A stretch of 64,000 nt of DNA from the NCBI GenBank assembly GCA_963739645.1, contig CAVUBM010000114.1, positions 372,001 through 436,000 on the forward strand. The letters run 5' to 3'. Shown in pieces: positions 47,360 through 57,360 of the stretch. How positions within the stretch are numbered: the stretch's first letter is position 1; the number at the start of each line of letters is the position of its first letter. The notes below the pieces were generated by a model. It did no database searches and was not told where the DNA came from. It worked only from the letters and a program-made list of their open reading frames with translations. The stretch is from JASHPR01 sp963739645. GTDB lineage: Bacteria > Actinomycetota > Actinomycetes > Streptosporangiales > Streptosporangiaceae. A program made the translations under genes and the position numbers.

Positions 47360-49098
47360 GTGCTGTTTCAACTCCTGCGAACCCAGCTGCGCCCCTACCG
47401 CAGGCCGATCGCGCTGGTGGTGCTGCTGCAGCTGGCGCAGACCCTGGCCACGCTCTACCTGCCCACGCTGAACGCCGACATCATCGACAACGGCGTGATC
47501 ACCGGCGACACCGCGCTACATCATGCGGACCGGCGGCATCATGCTCGCGGTCACGCTGGTCCAGATCGCCTGCTCCATCGGCGCGGTCTACTTCGGCGCC
47601 CGGACCGCGATGGCCGTCGGCCGGGACGTGCGCGCCGCGGTCTTCAGCCGGGTGCAGGACTTCTCCGCCCGCGAGGTCGGCCGGTTCGGCACCCCGTCGC
47701 TGATCACCCGGACCACCAACGACGTCCAGCAGGTCCAGATGCTGGCCATGCTGACGTTCACGCTGATGGTGTCGGCGCCGATCATGTGCGTCGGCGGCAT
47801 CATCCTGGCCCTCAACCAGGACGTCCCGCTGTCCTCGCTGCTGCTGGTCGCCGTCCCGCTGCTGGCCGTCATCGTCGGCGTGATCATCAGCCGGATGCGG
47901 CCGCTGTTCCGGCTGATGCAGGACCGGATCGACCACGATCAACCGGGTGCTGCGCGAGCAGATCACCGGCGTCCGGGTGATCCGGGCGTTCGTCCGCGAC
48001 CGGAGCGAGGAGCGAGCGGTTCGCCGGCGCCAACCACGAGCTGTTCGACGTCTCGCTCGGCGTCGGCCGGCTGATGGCGCTGATGTTCCCGACGGTCATG
48101 CTGGTGCTCAACTTCTCCAGCGTGGCCGTGCTGTGGTTCGGCGGGCACCTCGTGGCCGACGGCAGCATGCAGATCGGCGCGCTGACCGCGTTCCTCAGCT
48201 ACCTGCTGCAGATCCTGATGTCCGTGATGATGGCGACGTTCATGTTCATGATGGTGCCGCGGGCCGAGGTCTGCGCCGAGCGCATCAAGGAGGTGCTCGA
48301 CACCGAGCCGGACGTGGTCCCGCCCGCCGACCCCGGTGCACCTGCCCGAGCTCCGCGGCCAGCTGGAGCTGCGGGACGTGGAGTTCCGCTACCCGGGCGC
48401 CGAGGAACCCGTGCTGCGCGACATCGGCCTGCAGGCCCGGCCGGGCGAGATCACCGCGATCATCGGCGGCACCGGCAGCGGCAAGACCACGCTGCTGAAC
48501 CTCATCCCGCGGCTGTTCGACGTGACCGGCGGCGCCGTGCTCGTCGACGGCGTCGACGTCCGCGAGCTCGACCCCGCGACCCTGTCCGCGGCCGGTCGGC
48601 CTGGTGCCGCAGAAGCCGTACCTGTTCTCCGGGACCGTCGCCTCCAACCTGCGCTACGGCAAGCCCGACGCCACCGACGCCGAGCTCTGGCAGGCGCTGG
48701 AGATCGCGCAGGCGCGCGACTTCGTCGAGCGCATGGAGGGCGGCCTGGACGCGACGATCGCCCAGGGCGGCACGAACGTCTCCGGCGGGCAGCGCCAGCG
48801 GCTGGCCATCGCCCGCGCGCTGGTGCACCAGCCGGAGATCTACCTGTTCGACGACTCGTTCTCCGCGCTCGACTACGCCACCGACGCCGCGCTGCGCGCC
48901 GCGCTCGCCGCGGAGACCGCCAGGGCGACCGTGGTCATCGTCGCCCAGCGGGTCAGCACCATCCGCCACGCCGACCGCATCGTCGTGCTCGACGAGGGCC
49001 GCGTGGTCGCCGCCGGCACGCACGCCGAGCTCATGGACACCAACGAGACGTACCGGGAGATCGTGCTCTCCCAGCTGACCGAGCAGGAGGCGGCGTGA
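47360..49098 (+). CDS. ABC transporter, fused permease/ATPase (exporter half 1), multiply frameshifted
   Basis: Joined across its breaks this is a complete 579-residue type IV ABC exporter subunit: six membrane helices starting RRPIALVVLLQLAQTLATLY, the coupling region TRTTNDVQQVQMLAMLTFTL, then the ATPase domain with Walker A IIGGTGSGKTTLLNLI, signature NVSGGQRQRLAIARAL and Walker B IYLFDDSFSALD. Single extra bases interrupt it near 47519, 47938, 48020, 48329 and 48593; at each point removing one base restores the expected protein. The Walker B catalytic Glu is Asp, as in the degenerate half of heterodimeric exporters. The stop overlaps the GTG of the second half by four bases. It probably exports a drug or lipid-like compound. 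Confidence 0.85.
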
Positions 49099-51151
49099 CC
49101 AGCCCCCCGGCCGGCGGCCCGGCCCGCAACGGCACGCGGCCCGGCCGGCAACGGCGCGGGCGACGGCGCGGCCGGCGCCCAGGCGAGCGCCCGGTCCCGC
49201 GCCGCGGCCCAGGGCCCGCGCCCGGCATGGCCAGGGGCCGCGGCCTTCATGGCCGGGCGGTCCACCGAGAAGGCGCTGAACTTCCGCGGCTCCAGCCGCC
49301 GGCTGCTGCGCACCCTGGCGCCGCAGCGCCCGCTGATCACGCTCGCCCTCATCCTGGGCGTGGCCAGCGTGACCCTGACCGTGCTCGGGCCCCGGCTGCT
49401 GGGCGAGGCCACCAACGTGATCTTCGCTGGCCTGGTCGGCCGCCAGATCCCGGCCGGGCTGACCCAGGCCGAGGCGGTCGCGCGGCTGCGCCACGAGGGC
49501 CACGGCACGCTGGCCGACCTGATCGGCTCGCTGCACCTGGTCCCCGGCCAGGGCATCGACTTCACCGCGGTCGCGCACCTCCTGCTCATCGTGCTGGTGA
49601 TCTACGCCGCGCGCCGCGGTCTTCGGCATCCTGCAGGCCCGGGTGACCACGACGATCGTGCAGCGCGCGGTGTTCAGCCTGCGCGAGCAGGTCGCAGGCC
49701 AAGCTGTCCCGGCTGCCGCTGCGCTACTTCGACCGGCAGCCGCGCGGCGAGATCCTCAGCCGGGTCACCAACGACATCGACAACCTGGCGCAGTCGCTGC
49801 AGCAGACGCTGAGCCAGGTGGTGATCTCGCTGCTCACCATCGTCGGCGTGCTGGCCATGATGTTCTGGATCTCGCCGCTGCTGGCCCTGATCGCGCTGGT
49901 CACCGTGCCCGTCTCGGTGCTGGTCGTGGCGCAGATCGGCAAGCGGGCCCAGCCGCAGTTCGTCCGGCAGTGGTCCACCACCGGCAAGCTGAACGGCCAC
50001 ATCGAGGAGATGTACACCGGGCACTCGCTGGTCAAGGTGTTCGGCCAGCGGGAACAGGCCATGCGCACGTTCACCGAGCACAACGACAAGCTGTTCGAGT
50101 CCAGCTTCCGGGCGCAGTTCATCTCCGGCACGATCCAGCCCGCGATGATGTTCATCGGCAACATCAACTACGTGCTGGTGGCGGTCGTCGGCGCGCTGCA
50201 GGTCGCGTCGGGCGCGCTGTCGCTCGGCGCGGTGCAGGCGTTCATCCAGTACTCGCGGCAGTTCAGCCAGCCGCTGACCCAGGTCGCGAGCATGGCCAAC
50301 CTGCTGCAGTCCGGCGTGGCCTCGGCCGAGCGGGTGTTCGCGCTGCTCGACGCCGACGAGCAGGTGCCGGACCCGGCCGAGCCCGGCCGCCCGGACCCGG
50401 TCCGCGGCCGGGTCGAGTTCCGCGACGTGTCGTTCCGGTACTTCCCGGACACGCCGCTGATCGACGACCTGTCGCTGACCGTGCAGCCGGGCCAGACCGT
50501 GGCCATCGTCGGGCCCACCGGCGCGGGCAAGACCACGCTGGTCAACCTGCTGATGCGGTTCTACGAGCTGGACGCGGGCCAGATCACGCTGGACGGCGTC
50601 GACATCGCGTCCATGAGCCGCGAGGAACTGCGCGCGATGACCGGCATGGTGCTGCAGGACGCCTGGCTGTTCGGCGGCACGATCGCCGACAACATCGCCT
50701 ACGGCTCCGCCGGCGCGACCCGGGACCAGATCATCGAGGCGGCCCGGGCCACCTACGTCGACCGGTTCGTGCGCACCCTGCCCGACGGCTACGAGACCGT
50801 GCTCGACGACGAGGGCGGCAACGTCAGCATGGGGGAGCGGCAGCTGATCACGATCGCGCGCGCGTTCCTGGCCCGGCCCGCGATCCTGATCCTGGACGAG
50901 GCGACCAGCTCGGTCGACACCCGCACCGAGGTGCTGATCCAGCAGGCGATGAACTCGCTGCGCCAGGGCCGGACCAGCTTCGTGATCGCGCACCGGCTGT
51001 CCACCATCCGGGACGCCGACCTGATCCTGGTCATGGAGTCCGGGCAGATCGTCGAGCAGGGCACGCACGCCGACGCTGCTGGACGGCCGGCGGCGCCTAC
51101 GCGCGGCTGTACGCCGCGCAGTTCGCCCAGGCGCTGGCGGAGGTGGACTGA
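49095..51151 (+). CDS. ABC transporter, fused permease/ATPase (exporter half 2), multiply frameshifted
   Basis: This is the second subunit of the exporter, about 680 residues. A Gly/Ala-rich N-terminal leader (frame restored by removing one G near 49143) precedes the membrane domain, which begins LLRTLAPQRPLITLALILGV and contains LSRLPLRYFDRQPRGEILSR and VTNDIDNLAQSLQQTLSQVV. The ATPase domain has Walker A GPTGAGKTTLVNLLMRFYEL, signature NVSMGERQLITIARAFLARP and Walker B ILILDEATSSVDTRTE with the catalytic Glu, so this half is the active site donor. Breaks lie near 49143, 49616, 49691 and around 51070-51085. Start GTG 49095 overlaps the first half; ATG 49249 is an internal alternative. Both halves follow a TetR gene. 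Confidence 0.85.
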
Positions 51152-51186
51152 CCCGGCGGGACGCGCCCCCACATCTGCCCACATGA

Positions 51187-51249
51187 GGCATTACGCACCT
51201 TGACGGCGCCGGTCAGCGATGGAAGCGTAATGCCTATCAATCGATTGAT
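51187..51249. promoter_or_regulatory. two adjacent dyads in the promoter of the TetR/acyl-CoA ligase operon
   Basis: GGCATTACGC (51187-51196) is repeated in inverse orientation as GCGTAATGCC (51225-51234), ten matching bases around a 28-base spacer containing TTGACG (51200-51205) as a possible -35. Directly after it, ATCAATCGATTGAT (51236-51249) is a perfect 14-bp palindrome ending 12 bases before the chosen GTG. The palindrome is the likely operator of the TetR protein. Confidence 0.65.
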
Positions 51250-51260
51250 TGGGAACGCGC

Positions 51261-51909
51261 GTGTCCAACCTCGCTGAGATCAGGCAGGCCGCGGTGAGCC
51301 TGTTCGCCGAGCGCGGCTTCGCGGCCACCGGCATCCGCGACGTGGGCCGGGCCGCCGGGCTCAACTCGGCCACGCTGTACCACTACGCCAGCGGCAAGGA
51401 GGAGCTGCTGGCCGGCATCATGCGGGCCGGGCTCGAGGAGCTGCTGCGCACCGGCCGCGAGGCCGTGGCGTACGGATCGGACCCGGCCGTGCAGCTGGCC
51501 CGGCTGGTGGCCGCTCACGTGGCCAACGAGGCGGTGAACCCGCTGACGTCCCGGGTCACCGACACCGAGGTCCGCGCGCTGACCGGCGGCAACCGGGCCG
51601 AGATCATCGCGCTGCGCGACGCCTACGAGGCGCTGGTCGCGGGCGTGCTCGAGCGCGGCGCCCGCGCGGGGGAGTTCCAGGTCACCGACCTGCGGGTGGC
51701 CCGGCTCGCGCTGGTCGAGATGTGCAACGGGGTCGCGCTCTGGTACCGGCCCGACGGCCGGCTGTCCGTGGCCCGAGCTGCAGGAGCGTTTCGTCGAGCT
51801 GGCCTGCCGGCTGGCCGGCGCGCGCATCGTGCCGCGGGCGGAGTACGGGCCCGGCATCGTCCCGCTGCGGCTCGACTCCGAACCCCGCCCGCACCCGGGA
51901 GCTGAATGA
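51261..51909 (+). CDS. TetR family transcriptional regulator (one frameshift near C-terminus)
   Basis: This is a regulator of about 215 residues with the TetR helix-turn-helix (EIRQAAVSLFAERGFAATGI, RDVGRAAGLNSATLYHYASG, KEELLAGIMR) and a TetR_C-type helical domain in which LALVEMCNGVALWYRPDGRL is typical of FadR/PaaR-like fatty-acid or acyl-CoA regulators. The frame breaks near 51774 (an extra C in GTGGCCCGAGC) and then reads ELQERFVELACRLAGARIVP to a stop at 51907-51909. GTG 51261 is used; a TTG at 51249 lies inside the palindrome and is a weaker choice. The ligase gene starts four bases after the stop. Acyl-CoA thioesters are the plausible inducers. Confidence 0.88.
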
Positions 51910-51912
51910 CCG

Positions 51913-53502
51913 ATGACGGCCGACCTTGTCCTGGACCGGGCCACCGCCGGGGCCGAGCCCCGCTGGGGGACCATCACCGAGCTGCTCGCCGAGGCCGCGG
52001 CCCGGTACCCGGACCGGGAGTTCCTCCGCTGCGCCGACGCGTCGCTGACGTTCGGCGAGGTGGCGGACTACACCGGCCGGCTGGCCCGGGTGCTGGCCGC
52101 CCGCGGCGCCGGCCCGGGGGACCGGGTGGCGGTCATGATGGACAACGTGTCCGGCTGGCCGCTGAGCTGGTTCGCGATCCTCAAGGCCGGGGCGGTCGCG
52201 GTGCCGGTCAACGCGCGGTTCCGCCGGTCCGACCTCGAGTTCGTGCTGCGTGATTCCGGCGCCACGCTGGTGCTGGCCTCGCAGGCGTACGCCGGGCTCG
52301 TGCACAGCGTGGCCGGCGGCATCGGCACGGTCCGCGGGGTGGGCACGCTCGAGGAGCTGGCGCCCGAGCTGGCCGCCGCGCCCGCGGGCGGCCCGGGGGC
52401 CGCGGCCGGCCCGGAGGACGTCACGAACTTCCAGTACACGTCGGGCACCACCGGGTTCCCCAAGGCGTGCCTGCTCCCGCACGACTACTGGCTCAGGACC
52501 GCGTGGCTGACCGCGATCGACGCGGAGCTGCGCACCGACGACGTGATGCTGATGGCGCAGGCGTTCTCGTACATGGACCCGCAGTGGTGCGCGCTCATGT
52601 GCCTGATCGGCGGCCTGCCGCTGGTCGTGCTGCCGCGGTTCTCCGCGTCCGGGTTCTGGCCCGCGGCCCGGGAGCACGGCGCGACCCTCACCTATGTGCT
52701 CGGCACCATGCCGCTGCTCATGCTCAAGCAGCCGCCGCACCCGCTCGACCGCCAGAACCGGATGCGCCTGGTGCTGTGCTCGGGCATCACCCCGGGCCTG
52801 CACGCGGCGATCGAGGAACGCTGGGGCGCGCCGTGGCGGGAGATCTACGGGTCGACCGAGAGCGGGCTGGACCTGAGCGTGCCGCTCAGCGCCGCGGAGA
52901 CGGTCGGCACCGGCGCGATGGGGCACCCGCCGCCGGGCAAAGAGGTCCGGGTGGCCGACGAGCACGGGACCACCGTGCCCGACGGCACCGTCGGCGAGAT
53001 CGTCATCCGGGGCCAGCCGATGATGCGGGGCTACTGGAACCAGCCGGAAGCCACGGCGCACGTGTTCCGCGGCGGCTGGTTCCACACCGGGGATCTCGGC
53101 TTCCGGGACACCGGCGGCTGGATCCACCACGCCGGGCGGCTCAAGGACATGATCCGCCGCGGCGGGGCGAACATCTCGTCGGCCGAGGTGGAGAGCGTCC
53201 TGGCGCAGCACCCGGCGGTGACCGCGGCCGCGCTGGTGCCCATACCCGACGAGCTGTTCGGCGAGCTGCCCAAGGCCTTCGTCCAGCTGGGCCCCGGCCA
53301 GGCCGCGGACGCGGGCACGGCCCGCAGCATCCTGGACCACGCGCGCGGCCAGCTCGCCGACTTCAAGGTTCCGGCCTACCTCGAGTTCGTGGACAGCTTC
53401 CCCATGACGCCGTCGGCGCGGATCCGCAAGCAAGAGCTCCTCACCCCCGAACGCGACCAGCGCCGCGGCGCCTTCGACGCCGCGGCGGACTCCTGGACCT
53501 GA
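51913..53502 (+). CDS. AMP-dependent acyl-CoA ligase (carnitine/crotonobetaine CoA-ligase-like)
   Basis: This is a 529-residue adenylate-forming ligase making an acyl-CoA with ATP. The P-loop is FQYTSGTTGFPKACLLPHDY, the A5 region IYGSTESGLDLSV, A7 WFHTGDLGFRDTGGWIHHAG, A8 RLKDMIRRGGANISSAEVES, and A10 PMTPSARIRKQEL with the catalytic Lys. The MAQAFSYMDPQWCALMCLIG and GTMPLLMLKQPP segments are typical of the CaiC-like branch of fatty-acid/carboxylic acid ligases. It starts at ATG 51913 after the TetR stop and is followed 12 bases after its end by an enoyl-CoA hydratase, giving a regulated activation-plus-hydration module. Substrate unknown. Confidence 0.93.
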   Translation: MTADLVLDRATAGAEPRWGTITELLAEAAARYPDREFLRCADASLTFGEVADYTGRLARVLAARGAGPGDRVAVMMDNVSGWPLSWFAILKAGAVAVPVNARFRRSDLEFVLRDSGATLVLASQAYAGLVHSVAGGIGTVRGVGTLEELAPELAAAPAGGPGAAAGPEDVTNFQYTSGTTGFPKACLLPHDYWLRTAWLTAIDAELRTDDVMLMAQAFSYMDPQWCALMCLIGGLPLVVLPRFSASGFWPAAREHGATLTYVLGTMPLLMLKQPPHPLDRQNRMRLVLCSGITPGLHAAIEERWGAPWREIYGSTESGLDLSVPLSAAETVGTGAMGHPPPGKEVRVADEHGTTVPDGTVGEIVIRGQPMMRGYWNQPEATAHVFRGGWFHTGDLGFRDTGGWIHHAGRLKDMIRRGGANISSAEVESVLAQHPAVTAAALVPIPDELFGELPKAFVQLGPGQAADAGTARSILDHARGQLADFKVPAYLEFVDSFPMTPSARIRKQELLTPERDQRRGAFDAAADSWT

Positions 53503-53514
53503 AAGGCGGCAGCC

Positions 53515-54288
53515 ATGGACGATCAGACCAGCCCATCGGCCCACATCGACGTGACCGTGCAGGACGAGGTCGCCGTCATCACCCTGCGGCGCCCGGAGGT
53601 GCTCAACGCGCTCAGCGCCGAGATGCGCAGCAACCTCGCGGCCGCGCTGCGGCGCTACGGGGACGGCAGCTCGGTCCGGGGGATCGTGCTGACCGGCACC
53701 GGGCGCGCGTTCTCCGCGGGGGAGGACCTCAGGGAGGCGGCCCGCCAGCCCGCGGGCGGGCTCATCGCCGCGATCGAGCTGTTCCACGACATCACCCGGG
53801 CCGTGCTGCAGACCCGGGTCCCGGTCGTCGCCGCGCTGAACGGGATCGCGGTCGGCGGCGCGTGCGAGATAACGCTCTGCTGCGACGCGCGCATCGGCTC
53901 GCCGGCCGCGGAGTGCTACTTCCCCGAGAACACGCTGGGCCTGCCGATCTCGAACGCGTCGAGCTACCTGCTGCCCCGGCTGGTGGGCCGCCGCCAGGCC
54001 ACCCGGCTGATCCTGGAGTCGGCGCGGGTCAGCGCGGCCGAGGCGCTGGCGCTCGGGCTGCTGGACGAGATCGTCGAGCCGGGGGCGCTGATCGGCGCCG
54101 CGATCGCGCTCGCCCGCCGCTGGAACCCGCCGGGCTCGGCCACGCCCGTCCACCTTGGCCTGCTGCGCCCGCCGCTGCCCGAGATCGAGCAGGCGTTCGC
54201 GGCCGAGACCGAGGCCGCCCGGTATGTCGATCAGAGCGGGATGGCCCGGGCCGGGGTCAGCCGGTTCCTGGCCGGGCGCTCCGGCTAG
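53515..54288 (+). CDS. enoyl-CoA hydratase/isomerase family protein
   Basis: This is a 257-residue crotonase-fold enzyme that adds water to, or isomerises, the double bond of an enoyl-CoA. The oxyanion-hole segments are GRAFSAGEDLREAA and ALNGIAVGGACEITLCCDAR. The first catalytic Glu (usually Glu 144) falls in YFPENTLGLPISNASSYLLP, where PE-N-x-LG is conserved; the second position is not the typical Glu, so isomerase or other crotonase chemistry is possible. An AAAGGCGG site precedes ATG 53515. It is the third gene of the TetR-ligase-hydratase operon. Confidence 0.93.
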   Translation: MDDQTSPSAHIDVTVQDEVAVITLRRPEVLNALSAEMRSNLAAALRRYGDGSSVRGIVLTGTGRAFSAGEDLREAARQPAGGLIAAIELFHDITRAVLQTRVPVVAALNGIAVGGACEITLCCDARIGSPAAECYFPENTLGLPISNASSYLLPRLVGRRQATRLILESARVSAAEALALGLLDEIVEPGALIGAAIALARRWNPPGSATPVHLGLLRPPLPEIEQAFAAETEAARYVDQSGMARAGVSRFLAGRSG

Positions 54289-54395
54289 CTCAGCGGGACG
54301 CTGCTGCCCGGCACCGGCGTGAGCGGCTGGCCGGTCACCGGCCAGCCCGAGGGCAGCCAGACCAGCGGCCGGACCTGCACCCCCGGATCGCCCGC
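54285..54395 (-). pseudogene. C-terminal remnant, possibly of a glycoside hydrolase
   Basis: On the minus strand the frame ending at 54285 reads GDPGVQVRPLVWLPSGWPVT and continues GQPLTPVPGSSVPLS to a stop that overlaps the hydratase stop. VQVRPLVWLPSGWPVTG resembles the last strands of GH43-type arabinanases (pattern LQ-R-L-W-DGWP). No upstream portion of such an enzyme follows: the frame is lost at about 54395 and the TPP enzyme ends at 54481. I regard it as a relic; the family guess is weak. Confidence 0.3.
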
Positions 54396-54480
54396 GCAAG
54401 CTGCAGGAGATCAGGAATTACACGGATGTAGTTGGTCATCTTCACCGCCTTGAACTGCCCAGATGCAGGAATGGACGGCG

Positions 54481-56030
54481 TCAGAGGACCACCTCGATGA
54501 CGGCGGGACCCTTGAGCGCGAGGCCGGCGTCGATGTGCCGGGAGAACTCGTCGGCGGTGGTGGCGCGGAACGCCTCGATGCCGAAGGCCCGGGCCAGTGA
54601 TACCCAGTCGATGCGCGGGTGGCCGAGGTCCGTGAGCGCCTCGGCCTTGGGACCGCCAGTGGCGACGCCCACGTTGCGCATCTCGCTGCGCAGGATCTGG
54701 TACGTGCGGTTGGCGAACACGATCGTGAGGATGTCCAGCTGCTCGCGGGCGTGGGTCCACAGCGCCTGGGGCATGTACATGCCGCTGCCGTCGCTCTCCA
54801 GGGCGATGACCTTGCGGTCCGGGCTGGCGATGGCCGCACCGGCGGCACAGGGGAGCGCGTACCCGATGGAACCGCCGGTCCCCAGGATCCAGTCGTGCGG
54901 ACGGGAGCCCTCGGTGTCGGCGAGGAACGTGCGCCCGGTCGTGATCGACTCGTCGATCACGACCGCGTTCTCCGGCAGTGCCGCCGCGAGGACCGCGCCG
55001 GTCTTCGCGGGGGTCAGTGTCCCGGTGGGGCGGGCCGGAGGCTCAGCTCGGCGCGCTTCGGTGTCGCGCTGCCCGCATCCAGCGCGTCGCACAGCGCGGC
55101 CAGCGCGCCGGGGATGTCCTGGTCGGCCCGGGCCAGCTCGTGGACGCGCGTTCCCGGCCGGGACAGCTGGCTGGGCTTGTCCGGGTAGGCGAAGAAGGCG
55201 ACAGGCGGCTTCGCGCCCACCAGGATGATGTTCTGCACATCGTCAAAGGCGGCGACCGCCGGGCCGATCGGGTAGGGAACCCGCTGCACCGGGACGCGTC
55301 CGGCGCCGCGGGTGATGCGCGCGGTGTGCGTCGGCGCGTACAGGCGCGCCCCCGTGACGTCGGCGATCTGCCCGGCCCGCTCGAGGGGCAGCTCCCGGGT
55401 CGCGGCCGGCCCGAGGATCAGTGCCGTCGTCTCGCCGGACCGCAGGATGCGCGCGGCCACGTCGACCGCCGCACCGGAGACGTGCGGGGGCGCAGGCACG
55501 AAAGCCTCGGCCGCGACGGGCTCTCGGGTGAGCGGGCTCCAGGAGGCGTCGGCCGGCAGGATCAGCGACGCGATCCGGCCCGGCGCCGTGCGTGCGGCCG
55601 CGATCGCGGCGGCGGCGTCCGTGGCCAGAGAGTCCGCGTTCGGCGAGGTCCGCACCCAGTGGCTGAACGGACGTGCGGTTCCCTCGATGTCCGAGGTGAG
55701 CGGGGCGTCGTACAGGCGGTGGTAGGTGGCGTGGTCGCCGATGATGTTGACCATCGGGGACTGCGCGCGCATCGCGTTGTGCAGGTTGGACAGGCCGTTA
55801 GCCAGGCCCGGTCCCAGGTGCAGCAGGGTCGAGGCCGGGCGGTCGGCCATGCGGGCATAGCCGTCCGCAGCTCCCGTCAGGACACCCTCGAACAGGCCCA
55901 GCACACAGCGCATGCCCTCGGTGCGGTCCAGCGCGGCGACGAAGTGCAGCTCGGAGGTCCCTGGGTTCGCAAAGCAAACGTCGATCCCGTTCCTGGTCAA
56001 CGTCGCCAGCAGGCTCTCTGCGCCATTCAC
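54481..56030 (-). CDS. thiamine diphosphate-dependent enzyme, acetolactate synthase/benzoylformate decarboxylase-like (one frameshift)
   Basis: This is a roughly 517-residue TPP enzyme with three domains. The N-terminal pyrimidine-binding domain has VCFANPGTSELHFVAALDRT and the catalytic Glu in LGLFEGVLTGAADGYARMAD. The central domain ends near residue 330. The C-terminal cofactor domain has ALESDGSGMYMPQALWTHAR through VFANRTYQILRSEM, where SDG replaces the usual GDG of the TPP-Mg motif and the ALWT segment resembles benzoylformate decarboxylase. The frame breaks near 55030 in a G run (one base apparently missing) between LRPAPPG and LTPAKTGAVLAA. It decarboxylates a 2-oxoacid or makes an acyloin; substrate unknown. 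Its start is just after the MFS gene, so the two are probably co-transcribed. Confidence 0.87.
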
Positions 56031-57360
56031 AGAAAACTCTCCGCTCTCCGAGTGCCGTCGCTGTCTTTGTGCCTGAGGCTACGTCCGCATTGTCCCGCAG
56101 GATCTCCGCGCCGGTCTCGGTGCTTCCGGGCAGGTCCCGGCGCGAGAGGACGGCGGGAGTGAGCAGCACCGTGCCGGACAGGGCATAGCTGGCCAGGATG
56201 ATCCACAGCGCGGTGCGGGTGCCGAGCGCGGTAGCCAGGCTCCCGGCGAGCAGGGCGCCGAGGGGGATGGTGCCGAAGACCAGGAGGCGCATGGTGGCGG
56301 TGATGCGCCCGAGCAGCGCTGACGGGCAGTAGGCCTGCCGGAAGCTCCCGCCGATGATGTTCCCGGCCGCGATACCGCCGGACGCCACGGCTGCGCCCGC
56401 CAGGTAGAAAGCCGCCCGGGGCCCCGCCGCGGTCAGCGGGATGAGGAGGCTGAACAGCCCGGCGCTCAGCGCGCTCAGCAGCAGGGTCCTGGCGGTCCCC
56501 AGCCACTGGGCCAGCCGCCTGGTGATCATGGCGGCCAGGACTCCGCCCACGCTGCCGGCGCCCAGCAGCAGGCCGGTGGCGACGGCGCCGAATCCGGCGA
56601 CGCGGACGAGGAAGACCACGAGCAGCGCGGTGCTGCCGGCGTAGGCGAAGTTGCCGGCCGCGGCGTAGAGGGTGAGCGGGCGCAGGTAGGGGTCACGCGC
56701 GATGAACCGCAGGCCCTGGGCGATCTCGGCCCGCAGCGTGGTGGCGCGCTCGGCGGGGCGGCGGGAGGCCGGGCCGGTACGGATGCGCAACAGACAGGCG
56801 GCTGAGACGAGAAAGCTGGCCGCGTTGACCAGCAGCGCGGTGGCCGGGCCGATGGCCTCAGCGGCCAGGCCGGCGGCGCCGCGGCCGCCGATCGCGGCCA
56901 CGGATGCGCCGCCTTGCAGCTTGGCGTTGCCTTCCACCAGGTCTCCGGCGCTGACCAGGGAGGGCAGCAGCACCTGGTAGGCGGTGGCGAACACGACGTT
57001 GGCCGTTCCGGCCAGCACCGCGACCGCCAGCATCGCCCCGGTGGTGAGGATCCCGGCCCAGGCGGCGGCGGGCAGGCTTGCGTAGAGCAGCGCGGCGATC
57101 ACATCGCAGATGATCATTAGCGGCCGGGCGGGCAGCCGGTCTACCCAGGCCCCGGCGGGCAGGCCGACCACGAGCCAGGGGAGATAGGCGGCGGCGGTGA
57201 GCGCGGCCACCGCGAAGGTGCTGGTGTGCAGCAGCGTGACGGCCAGCAGCGGGACCCCGGCCGCGGCCATGGCGGTGCCGGCTCCGCTGATCGTCTCGCC
57301 GGACCACAGCAGCCGGAAGTTCCGGTGCCTGAGCAGCCCGCCCCGCTGGCGCTCCCTCAC
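55798..57360 (-). CDS. MFS transporter (DHA3/EntS-like exporter)
   Basis: This is a major facilitator exporter with the group-typical start RHRNFRLLWSGETISGAGTA, the GLPAGAWVDRLPARPLMIIC loop and about twelve helices, ending near residue 415 (SGTVLLTPAVLSRRDLPGST). The open frame continues for about 100 further residues into the TPP-enzyme gene in a frame without protein character. The true stop is therefore probably at about 56030, where a TGA in the neighbouring frame touches the TPP start codon; one indel near 56050-56090 would explain it. The start overlaps the end of the small ORF upstream by four bases. It may export a product of the TPP enzyme or give drug resistance; neither can be shown. 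Confidence 0.85.
   Translation of the reverse strand: MRERQRGGLLRHRNFRLLWSGETISGAGTAMAAAGVPLLAVTLLHTSTFAVAALTAAAYLPWLVVGLPAGAWVDRLPARPLMIICDVIAALLYASLPAAAWAGILTTGAMLAVAVLAGTANVVFATAYQVLLPSLVSAGDLVEGNAKLQGGASVAAIGGRGAAGLAAEAIGPATALLVNAASFLVSAACLLRIRTGPASRRPAERATTLRAEIAQGLRFIARDPYLRPLTLYAAAGNFAYAGSTALLVVFLVRVAGFGAVATGLLLGAGSVGGVLAAMITRRLAQWLGTARTLLLSALSAGLFSLLIPLTAAGPRAAFYLAGAAVASGGIAAGNIIGGSFRQAYCPSALLGRITATMRLLVFGTIPLGALLAGSLATALGTRTALWIILASYALSGTVLLTPAVLSRRDLPGSTETGAEILRDNADVASGTKTATALGERRVFCEWRREPAGDVDQERDRRLLCEPRDLRAALRRRAGPHRGHALCAGPVRGCPDGSCGRLCPHGRPPGLDPAAPGTGPG

Noticed and set aside
51682..54399. Open frame of about 900 codons on the minus strand over the ligase and hydratase genes
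   Set aside because: Antisense to two conserved genes, with no family resemblance or plausible start; a GC artefact.
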